From: Caldilineaceae bacterium
Lineage (GTDB): Bacteria > Chloroflexota > Anaerolineae > Caldilineales > Caldilineaceae
Assembly: GCA_020433455.1 (NCBI GenBank)
Contig: JAGRCP010000129.1
Location: 1 to 37,215, forward strand
Length of the DNA stretch: 37,215 bases
Direction: 5' to 3'
This document shows positions 17,482 through 26,288 of this stretch, piece after piece. Every line of letters starts with the position of its first letter. The stretch's first letter is position 1. The notes beneath the pieces are model-generated. The model was not told the origin of the DNA and did no database searches. It saw only the letters and a list, made by a program, of their open reading frames with translations. A program made the position numbers and the translations under genes.

Positions 17482-17689
17482 GTTGCCCTCCCGGCGGCGG
17501 TGGGTTAATTGAGAAGCAAATGCGCTTCTGCCTTCCGAATCCCCATGGGAAAAGGAATGAAGCGTACAAGATTTAGCGGAATTGTGCCGATATTATACAT
17601 CAAACCGACGTAAGCCGCGCGGCGGAAAGGCGCGCACATGCATAATCTGTGCGGGTCTACGGTCTTCGCTCCCTTTGGGACACTGATTC

Positions 17690-17718
17690 TTGCCCCCGTT
17701 TCTGAAAAGCCGTATACT
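17690..17718 (+). promoter_or_regulatory. Candidate sigma-70 promoter for the dsb operon
   Basis: TTGCCC (17690-17695) and TATACT (17713-17718) are 17 bases apart, matching the consensus at 4 and 5 positions. The transcript would start about 77 bases before the dsbA ATG. The rest of the 320-base gap back to glgA shows no gene. Confidence 0.5.
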
Positions 17719-17801
17719 TGCCCAATGCTCCAACCGCCATCCGCCGCGGCCTTACTCTCCCTGAGATGCCGTGTAGTTTGATAACGAATGTGAGGAATTC
17801 C

Positions 17802-18500
17802 ATGCCCAAGTACGCCAAACCATCCGAAGCCCAGGCAAAAAAAGAGAAGCGCTCCATGACGCCGTGGATTATCGGCGCAGGGGTTCTCTTCCTTGTCCTG
17901 ATTGCCCTGGCCGTCTTCATCAATAACCCCACCCGTTCCATTGCTTCGATTGAGGCGCCCGACGTTCCGGCGGATTGGATCGACCGTTCCACCATGGGCG
18001 ACCCCAACGCGCCGGTTACCATTCAGGCCTGGGAAGATTTTATCTGCCCTGCATGCCAGCAGTGGACGGCGCAGGTGGAACCGCGGGTAATTGAGGAGCT
18101 GGTCAAGACCGGCAAGGCGCGTTTGGAATTCCGTCAATTTCCCTTGCAGATGCACGCGCCCGGCGCCGCCATGTCCGCCATGGCCTCGGAGTGCGCCGCG
18201 GATCAGGGCGGCTTCTGGCCCTATCATGATCGCCTTTTCGTAGAAGCGTCCAGCCGCGGTCAAGCCGCTGCTACGCTGGAGCGCCTGGTGGAGTACGCCA
18301 AGGATCAGGGGCTGGATGACGGCGAATTCCTGACCTGCATGAACAGTCAGCGCTACTGGGATCAGGTAAATGCGTCCGCCAGCGAGGCCGTTTCAACGGG
18401 CCTTACCAGTACGCCCTCAATTGTGGTGGGGGGGCAGCTGATGGCCGATCCGTTTAACTTTAATGCTATCGTGCAGGCCGTGGAGGCGAATACGCCTTAA
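17802..18500 (+). CDS. Membrane-anchored DsbA/BdbD-like thiol oxidase
   Basis: The 232-residue protein has a Lys-rich cytoplasmic start, one membrane helix (about 20-41) and an exported thioredoxin-fold domain of the DsbA type. The active site is Cys72-Pro-Ala-Cys75 in FICPACQQW, and the cis-proline loop is STPSIVVGG. It should oxidise cysteines of exported proteins to disulfides outside the membrane. The ATG at 17802 follows GAGGAA; a longer frame upstream lacks a ribosome site. It ends 3 bases before the DsbB-like gene, its expected reoxidising partner, and the two are surely one operon. In Gram-positive terms this pair is BdbD/BdbC. Confidence 0.92.
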   Translation: MPKYAKPSEAQAKKEKRSMTPWIIGAGVLFLVLIALAVFINNPTRSIASIEAPDVPADWIDRSTMGDPNAPVTIQAWEDFICPACQQWTAQVEPRVIEELVKTGKARLEFRQFPLQMHAPGAAMSAMASECAADQGGFWPYHDRLFVEASSRGQAAATLERLVEYAKDQGLDDGEFLTCMNSQRYWDQVNASASEAVSTGLTSTPSIVVGGQLMADPFNFNAIVQAVEANTP

Positions 18501-18503
18501 GTT

Positions 18504-19391
18504 ATGGAACGCTTACTTGAACGATATGGATTATATGGGGCGCTATCGACAGCCTCTACGGCCATGTTCGGCAGCCTCTATTTCAGCGAAGTCGCGGGGT
18601 ACGTTCCCTGCGTCTACTGTTGGTACCAGCGCATTCTTATGTACCCGCTGGTGGCGATCCTGACGGTTGGATTGCTCCGACGCGATAAGGGCCTGGCCGC
18701 TTACGTCTTGCCCTTTTCCCTATTGGGCATAGGCGTTTCCACCTACCATTATCTGCTGCAAAAGACCCAGCTTTTTGACAGCAGCGCTGTCTGTCAGGTG
18801 GGCGTGCCCTGCACCTCCATCTGGATCAACTGGTTCGACTTTGTCACCATTCCCTTTCTGGCGCTGACCGCCTTTCTGATCATTACCGGCCTGACGCTGA
18901 TTGCCCTGCAGGCCGGAGAGCCGGACAGCAGCGAGCCCGTTCCGGGCGGCCGCGTGTGGCTGCCGGTGGTTGCCGCCATTCTTCTGGGTCTGGTTATCGT
19001 AGGCGTCTACGGCTTGCTGAATCGCCCGACCGCCACGGTCCAAACTTTCTCTGAATTGAGCGTGGTTGAAACCGCCGCCCAACACGCCACCTCCGCTAAT
19101 TTGCCTGCCAATTTGGACGGCGCGGCGCTCTATCAAAGCGCCTGCGCCGTCTGTCACGGGCAGGAGATGGAGGGCGTGGCGGGGTTGGGCAGCGCTTTAC
19201 AGCGCAATGAAACCATCAGCCGGCAGAGCGACGATGAGCTGCTGACGTTTATTCGGCAAGGTTTGGCGGCCAACCATCCGACCAATGCCAGCGGCGTTTC
19301 CATGCCGCCCAGCGCCGGACAACCCAACCTGACCGATGCTGAAATTCTGGCTGTAGTCCAGCACCTGCGCACCAACCAGGCCATCAACTAA
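18504..19391 (+). CDS. DsbB/BdbC-like oxidoreductase fused to cytochrome c
   Basis: Residues 1-135 are a four-helix DsbB/BdbC domain: PCVYCWYQRILMYPL carries Cys36/Cys39, and the second loop has Cys97 and Cys103. DsbB reoxidises DsbA and passes electrons to quinone. After a fifth helix (about 151-172) comes a c-type cytochrome domain: YQSACAVCHGQ (Cys214, Cys217, His218) binds haem and Met267 in GVSMPPSAG is the likely distal ligand; ILAVVQHLR is the usual last helix. The frame is unbroken, so this is a real fusion unless the sequence has an assembly fault. It suggests electrons can leave toward a cytochrome as well as quinone. Both DsbA and haem domains would face outward. Confidence 0.93.
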   Translation: MERLLERYGLYGALSTASTAMFGSLYFSEVAGYVPCVYCWYQRILMYPLVAILTVGLLRRDKGLAAYVLPFSLLGIGVSTYHYLLQKTQLFDSSAVCQVGVPCTSIWINWFDFVTIPFLALTAFLIITGLTLIALQAGEPDSSEPVPGGRVWLPVVAAILLGLVIVGVYGLLNRPTATVQTFSELSVVETAAQHATSANLPANLDGAALYQSACAVCHGQEMEGVAGLGSALQRNETISRQSDDELLTFIRQGLAANHPTNASGVSMPPSAGQPNLTDAEILAVVQHLRTNQAIN

Positions 19392-19403
19392 GACTTGAGT
19401 TTT

Positions 19404-20222
19404 ATGCTACGAGAGATACGCTTCACCGGTTCCCGCCGACTTGTTATGTTCATCGCCTGCGCCGCGGCGGCGGTCGCCTTGCTTGCATGGGCGTCTCCCG
19501 TCTCGGCTCAGGAACCGGGCATCACCTCGCCCGGCACCGGCTCAGCCGTAGGCGGTGATGTGCCGGTCCTGGGCACGGCGGTTATCGATCCGTTTCAGAA
19601 GTATGAGCTGTATTACAAGCTGGAACCCAGCGGAGATGATGCTTATATTTACTTCGACGGCGGCACATCGCCGGTGAGCAATGGCCAGCTTGCCGTCTGG
19701 CGGGCGGCGGCGCTGCCCTCGGGCGAGTACAGCTTGCGCCTGCGCGTGGTGAAGCTGGACGGCAATTATGCCGAATATTTCGCGCGCAACCTGAGCGTGA
19801 ATCAGGGACCGACGCCTACGCCTACCTCGGATCAGCCCACCGAAACGCCCATCCCTACCGCCACCTTCACGCCCGCGCCCCAGCCCACCCCCGAAGTTGG
19901 TCAGGTGGAGCAGCCGGGCGCGCTGGCTGAGGAAGAGGCCCCGGTGGAGGAAGCCCCTACCCAAGCGCCGGTTGAACAGGCCCAGGTGATCCTGCCCACC
20001 GCCACGCCCGCCGCGGTGGCGGTCATCGTCGATCCGGCGGCGCAGGACAGTGCGGAAGCCGCCGCGGCCGGCAGCGTTACCCGTGAGCTGGGCGAGGCCC
20101 TGGCCATCGAGCGTCTGCGCGGTTACTTCTTCCAGGGCATGCGGCTCAGCGGCCTGCTCTTCCTCACGGTCGGCCTGATCTTCGGCGGACGTCGGCTCTT
20201 TGAGTGGCTGCGTACGCGCTGA
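19404..20222 (+). CDS. Secreted, membrane-anchored protein with Ig-like domain
   Basis: The protein (272 residues from ATG 19404) has a signal-like helix ending near PVSAQ, an all-beta domain ([21 protein letters not shown] to [12 protein letters not shown]) like the Ig-like modules of Chloroflexota surface proteins, a Thr/Pro then Glu/Ala/Pro-rich spacer of about 80 residues, and a C-terminal helix ([19 protein letters not shown]) followed by Arg-rich RLFEWLRTR, a stop-transfer pattern. It would hang outside, held by its C-terminus. It starts 12 bases after the DsbB-cytochrome gene and is probably in that operon. The function is unknown; no cysteine is present, so it is not itself a disulfide substrate. 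A TTG three codons earlier is an alternative start. Confidence 0.78.
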   Translation: MLREIRFTGSRRLVMFIACAAAAVALLAWASPVSAQEPGITSPGTGSAVGGDVPVLGTAVIDPFQKYELYYKLEPSGDDAYIYFDGGTSPVSNGQLAVWRAAALPSGEYSLRLRVVKLDGNYAEYFARNLSVNQGPTPTPTSDQPTETPIPTATFTPAPQPTPEVGQVEQPGALAEEEAPVEEAPTQAPVEQAQVILPTATPAAVAVIVDPAAQDSAEAAAAGSVTRELGEALAIERLRGYFFQGMRLSGLLFLTVGLIFGGRRLFEWLRTR

Positions 20223-20238
20223 TAGCCGGGCGGACTAC

Positions 20239-20407
20239 GGATGGTCACAACCCGGGCGGCGTGGTTGGCGGACCGGCACGGAGGCCGGTCCTTACGGATG
20301 GTCAACCCGCGACGACGTGGTTGGCGGACCGGCACGGAGGCCGGTCCTTACGGATGGTCAACCCGCGGTGGCGTGGTTGGCGGACCGGCACGGAGGCCGG
20401 TCCCTAC
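20239..20407. repeat. Three tandem 56-57-bp units, each with a hairpin
   Basis: Units at 20239-20295, 20296-20351 and 20352-20407 share GGATGGTCA, then GTGGTTGGC, then a stem: GGACCGGC, loop ACGGAG, GCCGGTCC. The middle of each unit varies slightly. The array fills the gap between two convergent genes (ending at 20222 and 20429). Open frames across it encode only the repeated peptide and are not credible genes. Confidence 0.92.
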
Positions 20408-20428
20408 CGGTTTATCGTGCCTGGTCGG

Positions 20429-20974
20429 CTATGGCCGACTCTCCAACACGGTAGCTACGCTCAAAAAGGAAAGCCCCTGCTGTTGTGAGGTGCTGGTCAT
20501 GAGCGCCTCCACCACCGGTTCATGCACGGTTTCCGTCGCGCTCCACACCACAATAAAATTGGCTCCCGTCCCGCCCGTTTTGTCCACGCGGCTGATGGCA
20601 ACCTCGCCGGTGGCCATGGGCGCCAGGGCAAGCGGACTCTCCACGTATTCCCGCACCAAATCTCCGTCAGAATTATAGTAGCGCACTGATTCGATGATGA
20701 TGGACCTGTTCAGGTCCGTATTGCGGATGGAGAGCATGATGGAGAGATTGAAAGTCTGGGTCTCGTCCGCGTCGTAAATCTCCGAATAGGCGGGCACGTA
20801 GAGCATTTGTCCTACGGGCAGTTCAAGGCCGGCGATATCAACCGGCTCCAGCTTGCCGTGCAGCGCACCGGCCGCCGGCTCCGTTTCCCCGGCTGGCTGC
20901 CCGCCGGGCGCGCTTCCTGCGCACCCGACGAGCAGCAGGAGCGCGACCAAGACAATCGGCCATATTTTTCCCAT
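20429..20974 (-). CDS. DUF3124-like lipoprotein
   Basis: From the ATG at 20974 (GAGGAA six bases upstream) the protein has 181 residues. A lipoprotein signal ends in LLLLVGC, with Cys18 as the lipid-bearing residue, followed by a Gly/Ala/Glu/Pro-rich spacer. The body, MLYVPAYSEIYDADETQTFNL, then SIMLSIRNTDLNRSIIIESVRYYNSDG and GEVAISRVDKTGGTGANFIVVW, matches what I recall of the DUF3124 family; its role is unknown. It lies 35 bases downstream of the GH31 gene on the same strand and is probably the last gene of that transcript, ahead of the tandem hairpin array. Confidence 0.8.
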   Translation of the reverse strand: MGKIWPIVLVALLLLVGCAGSAPGGQPAGETEPAAGALHGKLEPVDIAGLELPVGQMLYVPAYSEIYDADETQTFNLSIMLSIRNTDLNRSIIIESVRYYNSDGDLVREYVESPLALAPMATGEVAISRVDKTGGTGANFIVVWSATETVHEPVVEALMTSTSQQQGLSFLSVATVLESRP

Positions 20975-21009
20975 TGCGTTCCTCGCGATCACTTTTTTCG
21001 GACCGGTCC

Positions 21010-23322
21010 TTATACCGGCCTTATCACGCGCACAGTCAAATCGGGCAACGCTTCCGTATCCCCCTGCGCGTCCATCTTCAGCATAATTTCATCGCCCGCC
21101 CGGATTGCCGTGACCGTTACTTCGACGGCGGGGCCCTGCTCGCTGATGCCGTCGTCCCAGAAGAAGCGCATCTGTCCGCGCTGGAAATTGGGCCCGGCAA
21201 AGAGCGTACACTCAATCTGTTCGGCATCGTGGGGCGAATGGGTCGGCCACGCCGTAGCCAGGGGCAGAATCGCACCGGCGCGCACCAGCACGGGCAGACG
21301 CTCCAGCGGCGCGGGCAGGGTGGCGACTTGGCCGCCGGCATACCATGCCCCGGTCGCGAAATCGCACCACCCGTCTTCCGCCTCCGGCAGATAGAGGGTC
21401 ACCGCTTCAGCGCCGGGTGCGACCGCGGGCGCGACCAGCACGTCCGGTCCCAGCATGAAGGCGTCGGCGTCGGCATGGCAGAGCGGGTCATCAAAATGGT
21501 AGAAAAGCGGGGCGATAACGGGCGTTCCGGCCAGGTGCGCGTGGCGGACCAGGTTGTAAAGGAGGGGCAGGAAGCGATAGCGCAGGCGCAGCGCCTCCCG
21601 CACCAGGTCGGTGACTTCAGGGTGCATCCACGGCAGATTGGCTCCGCCGCCGGGAAAGGGCTTCCAGGCGTTCATGACGCAGCGGGGATGAAGGGCCATC
21701 ATCTGCGCCCAGCGCACCAGCAGCTCGGGACCGGGTTTGGGGCCGTCAAAGCCGCCTACGTCATGACCGATGAGGGGCATGCCGGAAAGGCTCATGGAGA
21801 GGCCGTTGCGCAGGTTCCACTTGAGGGTGTGCCAGCTTGTGCGGTTGTCGCCTGTCCAGGTTTCGGCGTACCGCTGAATGCCGATGGGACCGGCCCGGGT
21901 AATGCTGTAGTAGCGCTGATCCGGCGCATGGGCTCGGGTCGCCTCTACGCTGGCTCGGGTCATGAGCAGGGCCTGGAGAGGACGCAGGCTCAAAGCGGGC
22001 ATGGGCGTGCCGAAGCCGTTGAGCCAGGCGTCCTCATCCGCGATTTCGGCTTCGTTGTTGTCGTTCCAAATCGTGTTAAAGCCCGCTTCCAGGACCTGGG
22101 CCGTGGCCTGCTCCTGCCACCAGCGCACCGTCTCCAGATTGGTGAAGTCCAGGCTCGATCCCAGGCCGCCCCAGAAAGGTTCCACCGCGGGCGCGCCGTT
22201 CTCGCGCATGACGAAGCGGCCCGCGGCCGCGGCCTCCTCATACAGCGGGTGGGTCGTCAGCAAAGAGGGCTTGACGTTGGCCGCGGTATGAAAGCCCATC
22301 TCCCGCAAGGCGGCAAAGAGCGCGGCCCGGTCAGGAAAAGAGCGCTCATTCCACGTGAAGACGTAGCGCTTCCCGTCTTCGCCCAGGGTATATCCCGAAC
22401 CGGAATGGACGGCGCTGATGGGGATGTCGTCGGCGCGGCAGCGGCGGGCAAAGTCCTCTATCACGCGTTGGGCCTGGGGATCGTCGGCGTGGTGCATGGT
22501 GGTAAAGGCAAAGCCCATGCTCCAGCGGGGCGGGAAGTACGGACGTCCCGTCAGCGCATAGAGACGCTCTACCACATCGCGGATGCGCGGTCCGGCCAGC
22601 ACGTAATAAACCAGCCCCCGCTCCTCCGCCTCCACATAACGGTAGTGAGGATGATAGTTGGAATGTTCCGCACCCACATCGAAGGTAATCTCGCCCAGCG
22701 TGTCGTAGAGCAGGCCGACGGCGTCGCCCTCGGGCTCGTCTGCTATCAGAAACGGCGCGTGCTTGTAGAGGGGATCGGAGCGTTCGGCGTCGTAGCCCAG
22801 CGCGTCCAGTTGCAGACAGCGGAAGCGCCGTCCGCTCCGGTCCAGAGGCCCCGTCTTGTCACCCAGGCCGTAGTGACGCGTTGCGCGGGTGCGCTGCTGG
22901 TAATGGCGACTCTGGCGGCCCGCCCGAGCCATTGCGTAAGCGCCCGTGGGGCGATCGGACAATACCGTGCGCCACTGGTCGCCGTCATGGATGTCACCGT
23001 CACGGACCTGGAACGTCAGGGCCAGAGGCGCTGACTGCACGCTGATGCGCAGATCGCCGGCCGTGATAGTGTCGCCGTTCACGGCGAGGGGCGGGCAGGA
23101 AAAGCCGTCGCGTCCCAAGCGAGCCCGACCCTGGGGCGGCGTGTCGCCCTGGGGCGCGATCATCCAACTGCGATCGATGAGCAATTGCTCGGGCGGCAGC
23201 AGGCTGACGCGCAGGCACCACGGTTCCAGCGCGTCAATGCGCAGGCTGAAACCGTCCTGAAGCGGCAGCAGTGCATAGCCGTCCATGAGTTGCGTTGCAG
23301 CGGTACAGGCGAAGAATTGCAT
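21010..23322 (-). CDS. GH31 family alpha-glycosidase
   Basis: The 770-residue protein has the GH31 plan: an N-terminal beta domain, a short DUF5110-like tail and a central barrel. The catalytic nucleophile is Asp421 in IWNDNNEAE (family pattern WxDMNE), the acid/base is Asp492 in WTGDNRTSW, and SLSGMPLIGHDVGGF is the conserved subsite strand. DKTGPLDRSGRRF is the usual N-terminal loop. These enzymes cleave alpha-glucosides or alpha-xylosides by a retaining mechanism. No signal peptide is seen, so it is probably cytoplasmic and might act on glycogen-derived or imported sugars. AGGAGG precedes the ATG. It begins 11 bases after the pyrB stop, an odd partner for pyrimidine genes. Confidence 0.94.
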   Translation of the reverse strand: MQFFACTAATQLMDGYALLPLQDGFSLRIDALEPWCLRVSLLPPEQLLIDRSWMIAPQGDTPPQGRARLGRDGFSCPPLAVNGDTITAGDLRISVQSAPLALTFQVRDGDIHDGDQWRTVLSDRPTGAYAMARAGRQSRHYQQRTRATRHYGLGDKTGPLDRSGRRFRCLQLDALGYDAERSDPLYKHAPFLIADEPEGDAVGLLYDTLGEITFDVGAEHSNYHPHYRYVEAEERGLVYYVLAGPRIRDVVERLYALTGRPYFPPRWSMGFAFTTMHHADDPQAQRVIEDFARRCRADDIPISAVHSGSGYTLGEDGKRYVFTWNERSFPDRAALFAALREMGFHTAANVKPSLLTTHPLYEEAAAAGRFVMRENGAPAVEPFWGGLGSSLDFTNLETVRWWQEQATAQVLEAGFNTIWNDNNEAEIADEDAWLNGFGTPMPALSLRPLQALLMTRASVEATRAHAPDQRYYSITRAGPIGIQRYAETWTGDNRTSWHTLKWNLRNGLSMSLSGMPLIGHDVGGFDGPKPGPELLVRWAQMMALHPRCVMNAWKPFPGGGANLPWMHPEVTDLVREALRLRYRFLPLLYNLVRHAHLAGTPVIAPLFYHFDDPLCHADADAFMLGPDVLVAPAVAPGAEAVTLYLPEAEDGWCDFATGAWYAGGQVATLPAPLERLPVLVRAGAILPLATAWPTHSPHDAEQIECTLFAGPNFQRGQMRFFWDDGISEQGPAVEVTVTAIRAGDEIMLKMDAQGDTEALPDLTVRVIRPV

Positions 23323-23333
23323 GGTCGTTCCTC

Positions 23334-24299
23334 CTATGCCTTGCCTAATACGGACGCCAACAGCGCCATGCGGATGTACATGCCGTTGCGCATCTGGCGG
23401 AAATAGGCCGCGCGGGGATCGTCATCCACCGCATAACTAATCTCATTGACCCGGGGCAGGGGATGCATAACGCACATTTCCGGCTTGGCCAGGGCCATCA
23501 GCTCCTCGTCAATGATGTAATGATCGCGCACCCGGTCATATTGGGCCAGATCGGTGAAGCGTTCTTTCTGGACCCGGGTCACGTAGAGGACGTCCGCATC
23601 GCCAATCACGTTGTGCACGTCATCCAGTTCCGTATACGCGTGGCCCGATTGGCGCACAACGTCCAGCACGTCATCGGGCATGCGCAGAATCTCCGGGCTC
23701 ACAAAGGCGAACTCGACGCCGTAGTTGACCAGCAGCTTGGTCAGGCTGTGGACGGTACGGCCATAGCGCAGATCGCCCACCATGACGATTTTGAGGTCAT
23801 CAACCCGCCCCAACTCTTCCAGAATGGTGAATTGATCCAGCAGAGCCTGGGTGGGATGCTCGCCCACGCCGTCGCCGGCGTTGATCACCGGCTTGGATGC
23901 GTAGTGGGCCGCGGTCGCGGCCGAACCGACTTCCGGATGGCGCAACACGATGATGTCGGCGTAGCTTTCCAGCGTACGCACGGTGTCGGGCAGGCTTTCA
24001 CCCTTGGTGACGGAACTGTACTGCACGTTGTTGATGGGAATAATCTGCCCGCCCAGCCGCAGCATGGCGGCCATGAAGCTGGAACTGGTACGGGTGCTGG
24101 GCTCGTAGAAGAGATTGGCCAGGATCTTGCCCTGCAGGAGATCCGCACTGCCGAAGCGCTCTACCAGCACCCGCATTTCGTGGGCCACCCGATAGATGTA
24201 ATCCAGCTTGTCCCGATCAAACTGGCTAACGCTGATGATGTCCTGCCCGTAGAAGCCGTTATCGACCAGATCGGCCGGCACCCGTCCTGCATCTTTCAT
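23334..24299 (-). CDS. pyrB: Aspartate carbamoyltransferase catalytic chain
   Basis: This enzyme joins carbamoyl phosphate and aspartate in the second step of pyrimidine synthesis. The signature loop [12 protein letters not shown] binds carbamoyl phosphate; [12 protein letters not shown] and [11 protein letters not shown] are the other conserved stretches, the last holding the aspartate site. The chain (321 residues) is a normal length. I chose the ATG at 24299, which has GGAG six bases upstream; the ATG at 24311 lacks a spaced ribosome site. No regulatory chain (pyrI) is present. pyrC lies upstream, separated by a heptamer tract rather than overlapping it. Confidence 0.96.
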   Translation of the reverse strand: MKDAGRVPADLVDNGFYGQDIISVSQFDRDKLDYIYRVAHEMRVLVERFGSADLLQGKILANLFYEPSTRTSSSFMAAMLRLGGQIIPINNVQYSSVTKGESLPDTVRTLESYADIIVLRHPEVGSAATAAHYASKPVINAGDGVGEHPTQALLDQFTILEELGRVDDLKIVMVGDLRYGRTVHSLTKLLVNYGVEFAFVSPEILRMPDDVLDVVRQSGHAYTELDDVHNVIGDADVLYVTRVQKERFTDLAQYDRVRDHYIIDEELMALAKPEMCVMHPLPRVNEISYAVDDDPRAAYFRQMRNGMYIRMALLASVLGKA

Positions 24300-24317
24300 A
24301 GTTTGCTCCATTCCTTT

Positions 24318-24359
24318 TGATGATTTGCCGCTGATGATTCGTCACTGATGATTTGCCGC
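24318..24359. repeat. Tandem 14-mer/heptamer tract between pyrC and pyrB
   Basis: Three exact-length 14-mers abut: TGATGATTTGCCGC (24318-24331), TGATGATTCGTCAC (24332-24345) and TGATGATTTGCCGC (24346-24359). Each is TGATGAT plus a variable heptamer. The tract fills the short pyrC-pyrB gap, so it is transcribed with the operon. Confidence 0.9.
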
Positions 24360-24369
24360 AGCCGGGCGT

Positions 24370-25485
24370 TTATCCCGCTGCATGAAACAAAACGTGTCCG
24401 CTGCCCGGCTGGGCCAGAAGCGTGCCGTCGGCGTAGACGGGTGCGCCGCGCAGGGTTACGCTGCGCACCCGGGCCCGCAGGGGGATGCCCGCAAAAGGCG
24501 ACCAGCCGACTCGGGTGTGCATCTCTTCATTGCGCCAGGCGATGGGCTCTTCCAAAATTTCCACCTCCACCCACGTCTCAGGCTGTTCGGGCAGGCCGTA
24601 GATGCGCCGGGGATTCACGCAGCAGCGGGCGATTATGTCATCCAGCGTCAGCCGCTGGTCAGCCACCGCGGTGAGAAGCAGCGGCAGCATGGTTTCCAGC
24701 CCCGGCACGCCCGGCGGCGGCTCAGGCAGGGCCTTTTCCGCCTGCGTGTGGGGCGCATGATCCGTTGCGAAGACGTCAATGACGGCCAGATTTTTCCACA
24801 GCGCGCACTGATCGTCGGGCGTGGCCAGCCGCGGGCGCATATCGCCCAGCGGGCCCAGGCGGGCTGCGTCGTCCGTCGTCAGAAAAAGATGGTGGGGCGT
24901 GACCTCGCATGTTACCCGATAGCCCCGCTCCTTGGCCACGCGGATCAGTTCGATTTCGCTCCGCCGGCTCACGTGGACCACGTGGAGGGGCGCATCGTAC
25001 AGGCGGCTCAAGTTGAGGCAGACCGGCAGCATCAACTCCTCGGCGTGGACGGCCACGGGGCCTAGTCCTCCTGCCTGTCCGTCGCTGCGATAGCCGACGT
25101 CACGCGCCCGCTCCGCCCAGGTGCGGAAGAGGCGGTGCATGAGATCCAGCGTGTCGATGCGCAGGCTGCCAAAAGTGTCGCTCACGTAGATTTTGAGGCC
25201 GCAGGCTCTGGTTGCTGCGGGCAGATAAGCATCTGCCAGGTCATTGGTGGCGGCAACAAAAAGCCCGACATCGCAAACAGCTTTCGCTGCTGCGAGCCGG
25301 GCTTTGGCCGCCAGTTGCTCGGGCGTGGCGGTGGGCGGTTGGGTGTTGGGCATGTCCAACACGGTGGTCACGCCTCCTGCCAGGGCGGCCGCCGTGCCGC
25401 TGTAAAAATCCTCTTTGTGCTCATAGCCGGGTTCCCGCAGATGGACGTGGGCGTCAACCAGCCCCGGTATGCGCAATATGGTCAT
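24370..25485 (-). CDS. pyrC: Dihydroorotase
   Basis: The protein (371 residues from ATG 25485, which follows GAGG six bases upstream; a GTG four codons earlier is less likely) closes N-carbamoyl-aspartate to dihydroorotate. The metal motif [10 protein letters not shown] opens it; [16 protein letters not shown] carries the lysine that is carbamylated in CAD-type enzymes; [22 protein letters not shown] and VFATDHAPH supply the remaining histidines and the catalytic Asp. The pattern is closer to the CAD/animal-like type than to Escherichia coli PyrC. It heads the minus-strand cluster with pyrB, GH31 and DUF3124. Confidence 0.95.
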   Translation of the reverse strand: MTILRIPGLVDAHVHLREPGYEHKEDFYSGTAAALAGGVTTVLDMPNTQPPTATPEQLAAKARLAAAKAVCDVGLFVAATNDLADAYLPAATRACGLKIYVSDTFGSLRIDTLDLMHRLFRTWAERARDVGYRSDGQAGGLGPVAVHAEELMLPVCLNLSRLYDAPLHVVHVSRRSEIELIRVAKERGYRVTCEVTPHHLFLTTDDAARLGPLGDMRPRLATPDDQCALWKNLAVIDVFATDHAPHTQAEKALPEPPPGVPGLETMLPLLLTAVADQRLTLDDIIARCCVNPRRIYGLPEQPETWVEVEILEEPIAWRNEEMHTRVGWSPFAGIPLRARVRSVTLRGAPVYADGTLLAQPGSGHVLFHAAG

Positions 25486-25542
25486 GAATCGCCTCACAAT
25501 CGGTTACAACGATGAATTAGGGAACGCTACATGATGGGTAGT

Positions 25543-25555
25543 GGACAAACTGTCC
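25543..25555. promoter_or_regulatory. Short palindrome between divergent pyrC and HD genes
   Basis: GGACA, three bases, TGTCC (25543-25555) is a perfect 5-3-5 palindrome 58 bases upstream of the pyrC start, in a position fit for an operator. Such short palindromes arise by chance fairly often. Confidence 0.25.
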
Positions 25556-25670
25556 TATTGTAACGAGCGGGGCGAGAAAATCACAAATGGCGCATGGTGA
25601 AAAACCATAGCAATTGATAGAATGGACGGGTTCTTCACTTGGTTTATCTATCAGCAGAAAGGAGCCGGGT

Positions 25671-26288
25671 ATGGATGCCTCGGCATTGACAAATCTTCAG
25701 GCCGCGCAGCGCTTACAGCAGCAGTTGCACTTTATTCTGGAAATCGACAGGCTCAAGGCGGTCCTGCGCCAGACCCGGCTCATGGGCGTTGCGCGTCGGG
25801 AGAATTCGGCCGAGCATTCATGGCATCTGGTCATGTTGATCCTGGTGCTGGCCGAATATGCCAACGAACCGACGGATATCCTGCATACCATCAAGCTGGC
25901 CGCGCTGCACGACATTGTGGAGATTGACGCGGGCGATACGTTTGCCTATGACGCGGCCGGCGCAGTGGACAAGAACGAGCGGGAGGAGCGGGCTGCCACG
26001 CGCATTTTTGGTCTTCTCCCTGAGGATCAGGCCCATGAATTTTATGCGCTCTGGCATGAATTTGAGGCCCGCGCCACGCCTGAAGCGCGTCTGGCCAATG
26101 CGGCCGATCGCCTCATGCCCATGCTCCATAACTACTTCACCGACGGCGGTACGTGGGTGGAACACGGCGTCACCCGGCAGCAGGTGATGGGCCGGGTCCA
26201 GACCATCGACGACGGCTCCCATACGCTGTGGGATTTTGTCCAGAGCCTGATCGATGATGCGGTCGCGCAGGGGATGCTGGCCCCATGA
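25671..26288 (+). CDS. HD-domain phosphohydrolase, YfbR/HDDC2-like
   Basis: From the ATG at 25671 (AAAGGAG eight bases upstream) the protein has 205 residues. It carries the family's HD motifs in near-canonical form: [30 protein letters not shown] and [10 protein letters not shown]. Relatives are 5'-deoxynucleotidases acting on dNMPs, and placement beside the pyrimidine genes suits a nucleotide role, though it runs away from them. The longer frame to 25614 lacks a ribosome site. Its last bases overlap the SPOUT methyltransferase start (ATGA), so the two are translated together. It is a paralogue of the gene at 9297-9860. Confidence 0.88.
   Translation: MDASALTNLQAAQRLQQQLHFILEIDRLKAVLRQTRLMGVARRENSAEHSWHLVMLILVLAEYANEPTDILHTIKLAALHDIVEIDAGDTFAYDAAGAVDKNEREERAATRIFGLLPEDQAHEFYALWHEFEARATPEARLANAADRLMPMLHNYFTDGGTWVEHGVTRQQVMGRVQTIDDGSHTLWDFVQSLIDDAVAQGMLAP

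Noticed and set aside
16042-17508. Plus-strand frame antisense to glycogen synthase
   Set aside because: A GC-rich shadow frame; glgA motifs on the minus strand are complete.
20200-20678. Several overlapping open frames rich in a repeated TDGQP/WLADRHGG peptide
   Set aside because: They are only translations of the 56-bp tandem array and run into the antisense of the DUF3124 gene; no ribosome site.
21010-23034. Long plus-strand open frame of several hundred codons antisense to GH31
   Set aside because: It mirrors the codon bias of the GH31 gene, shows no domain, and the minus-strand frame has all catalytic motifs.
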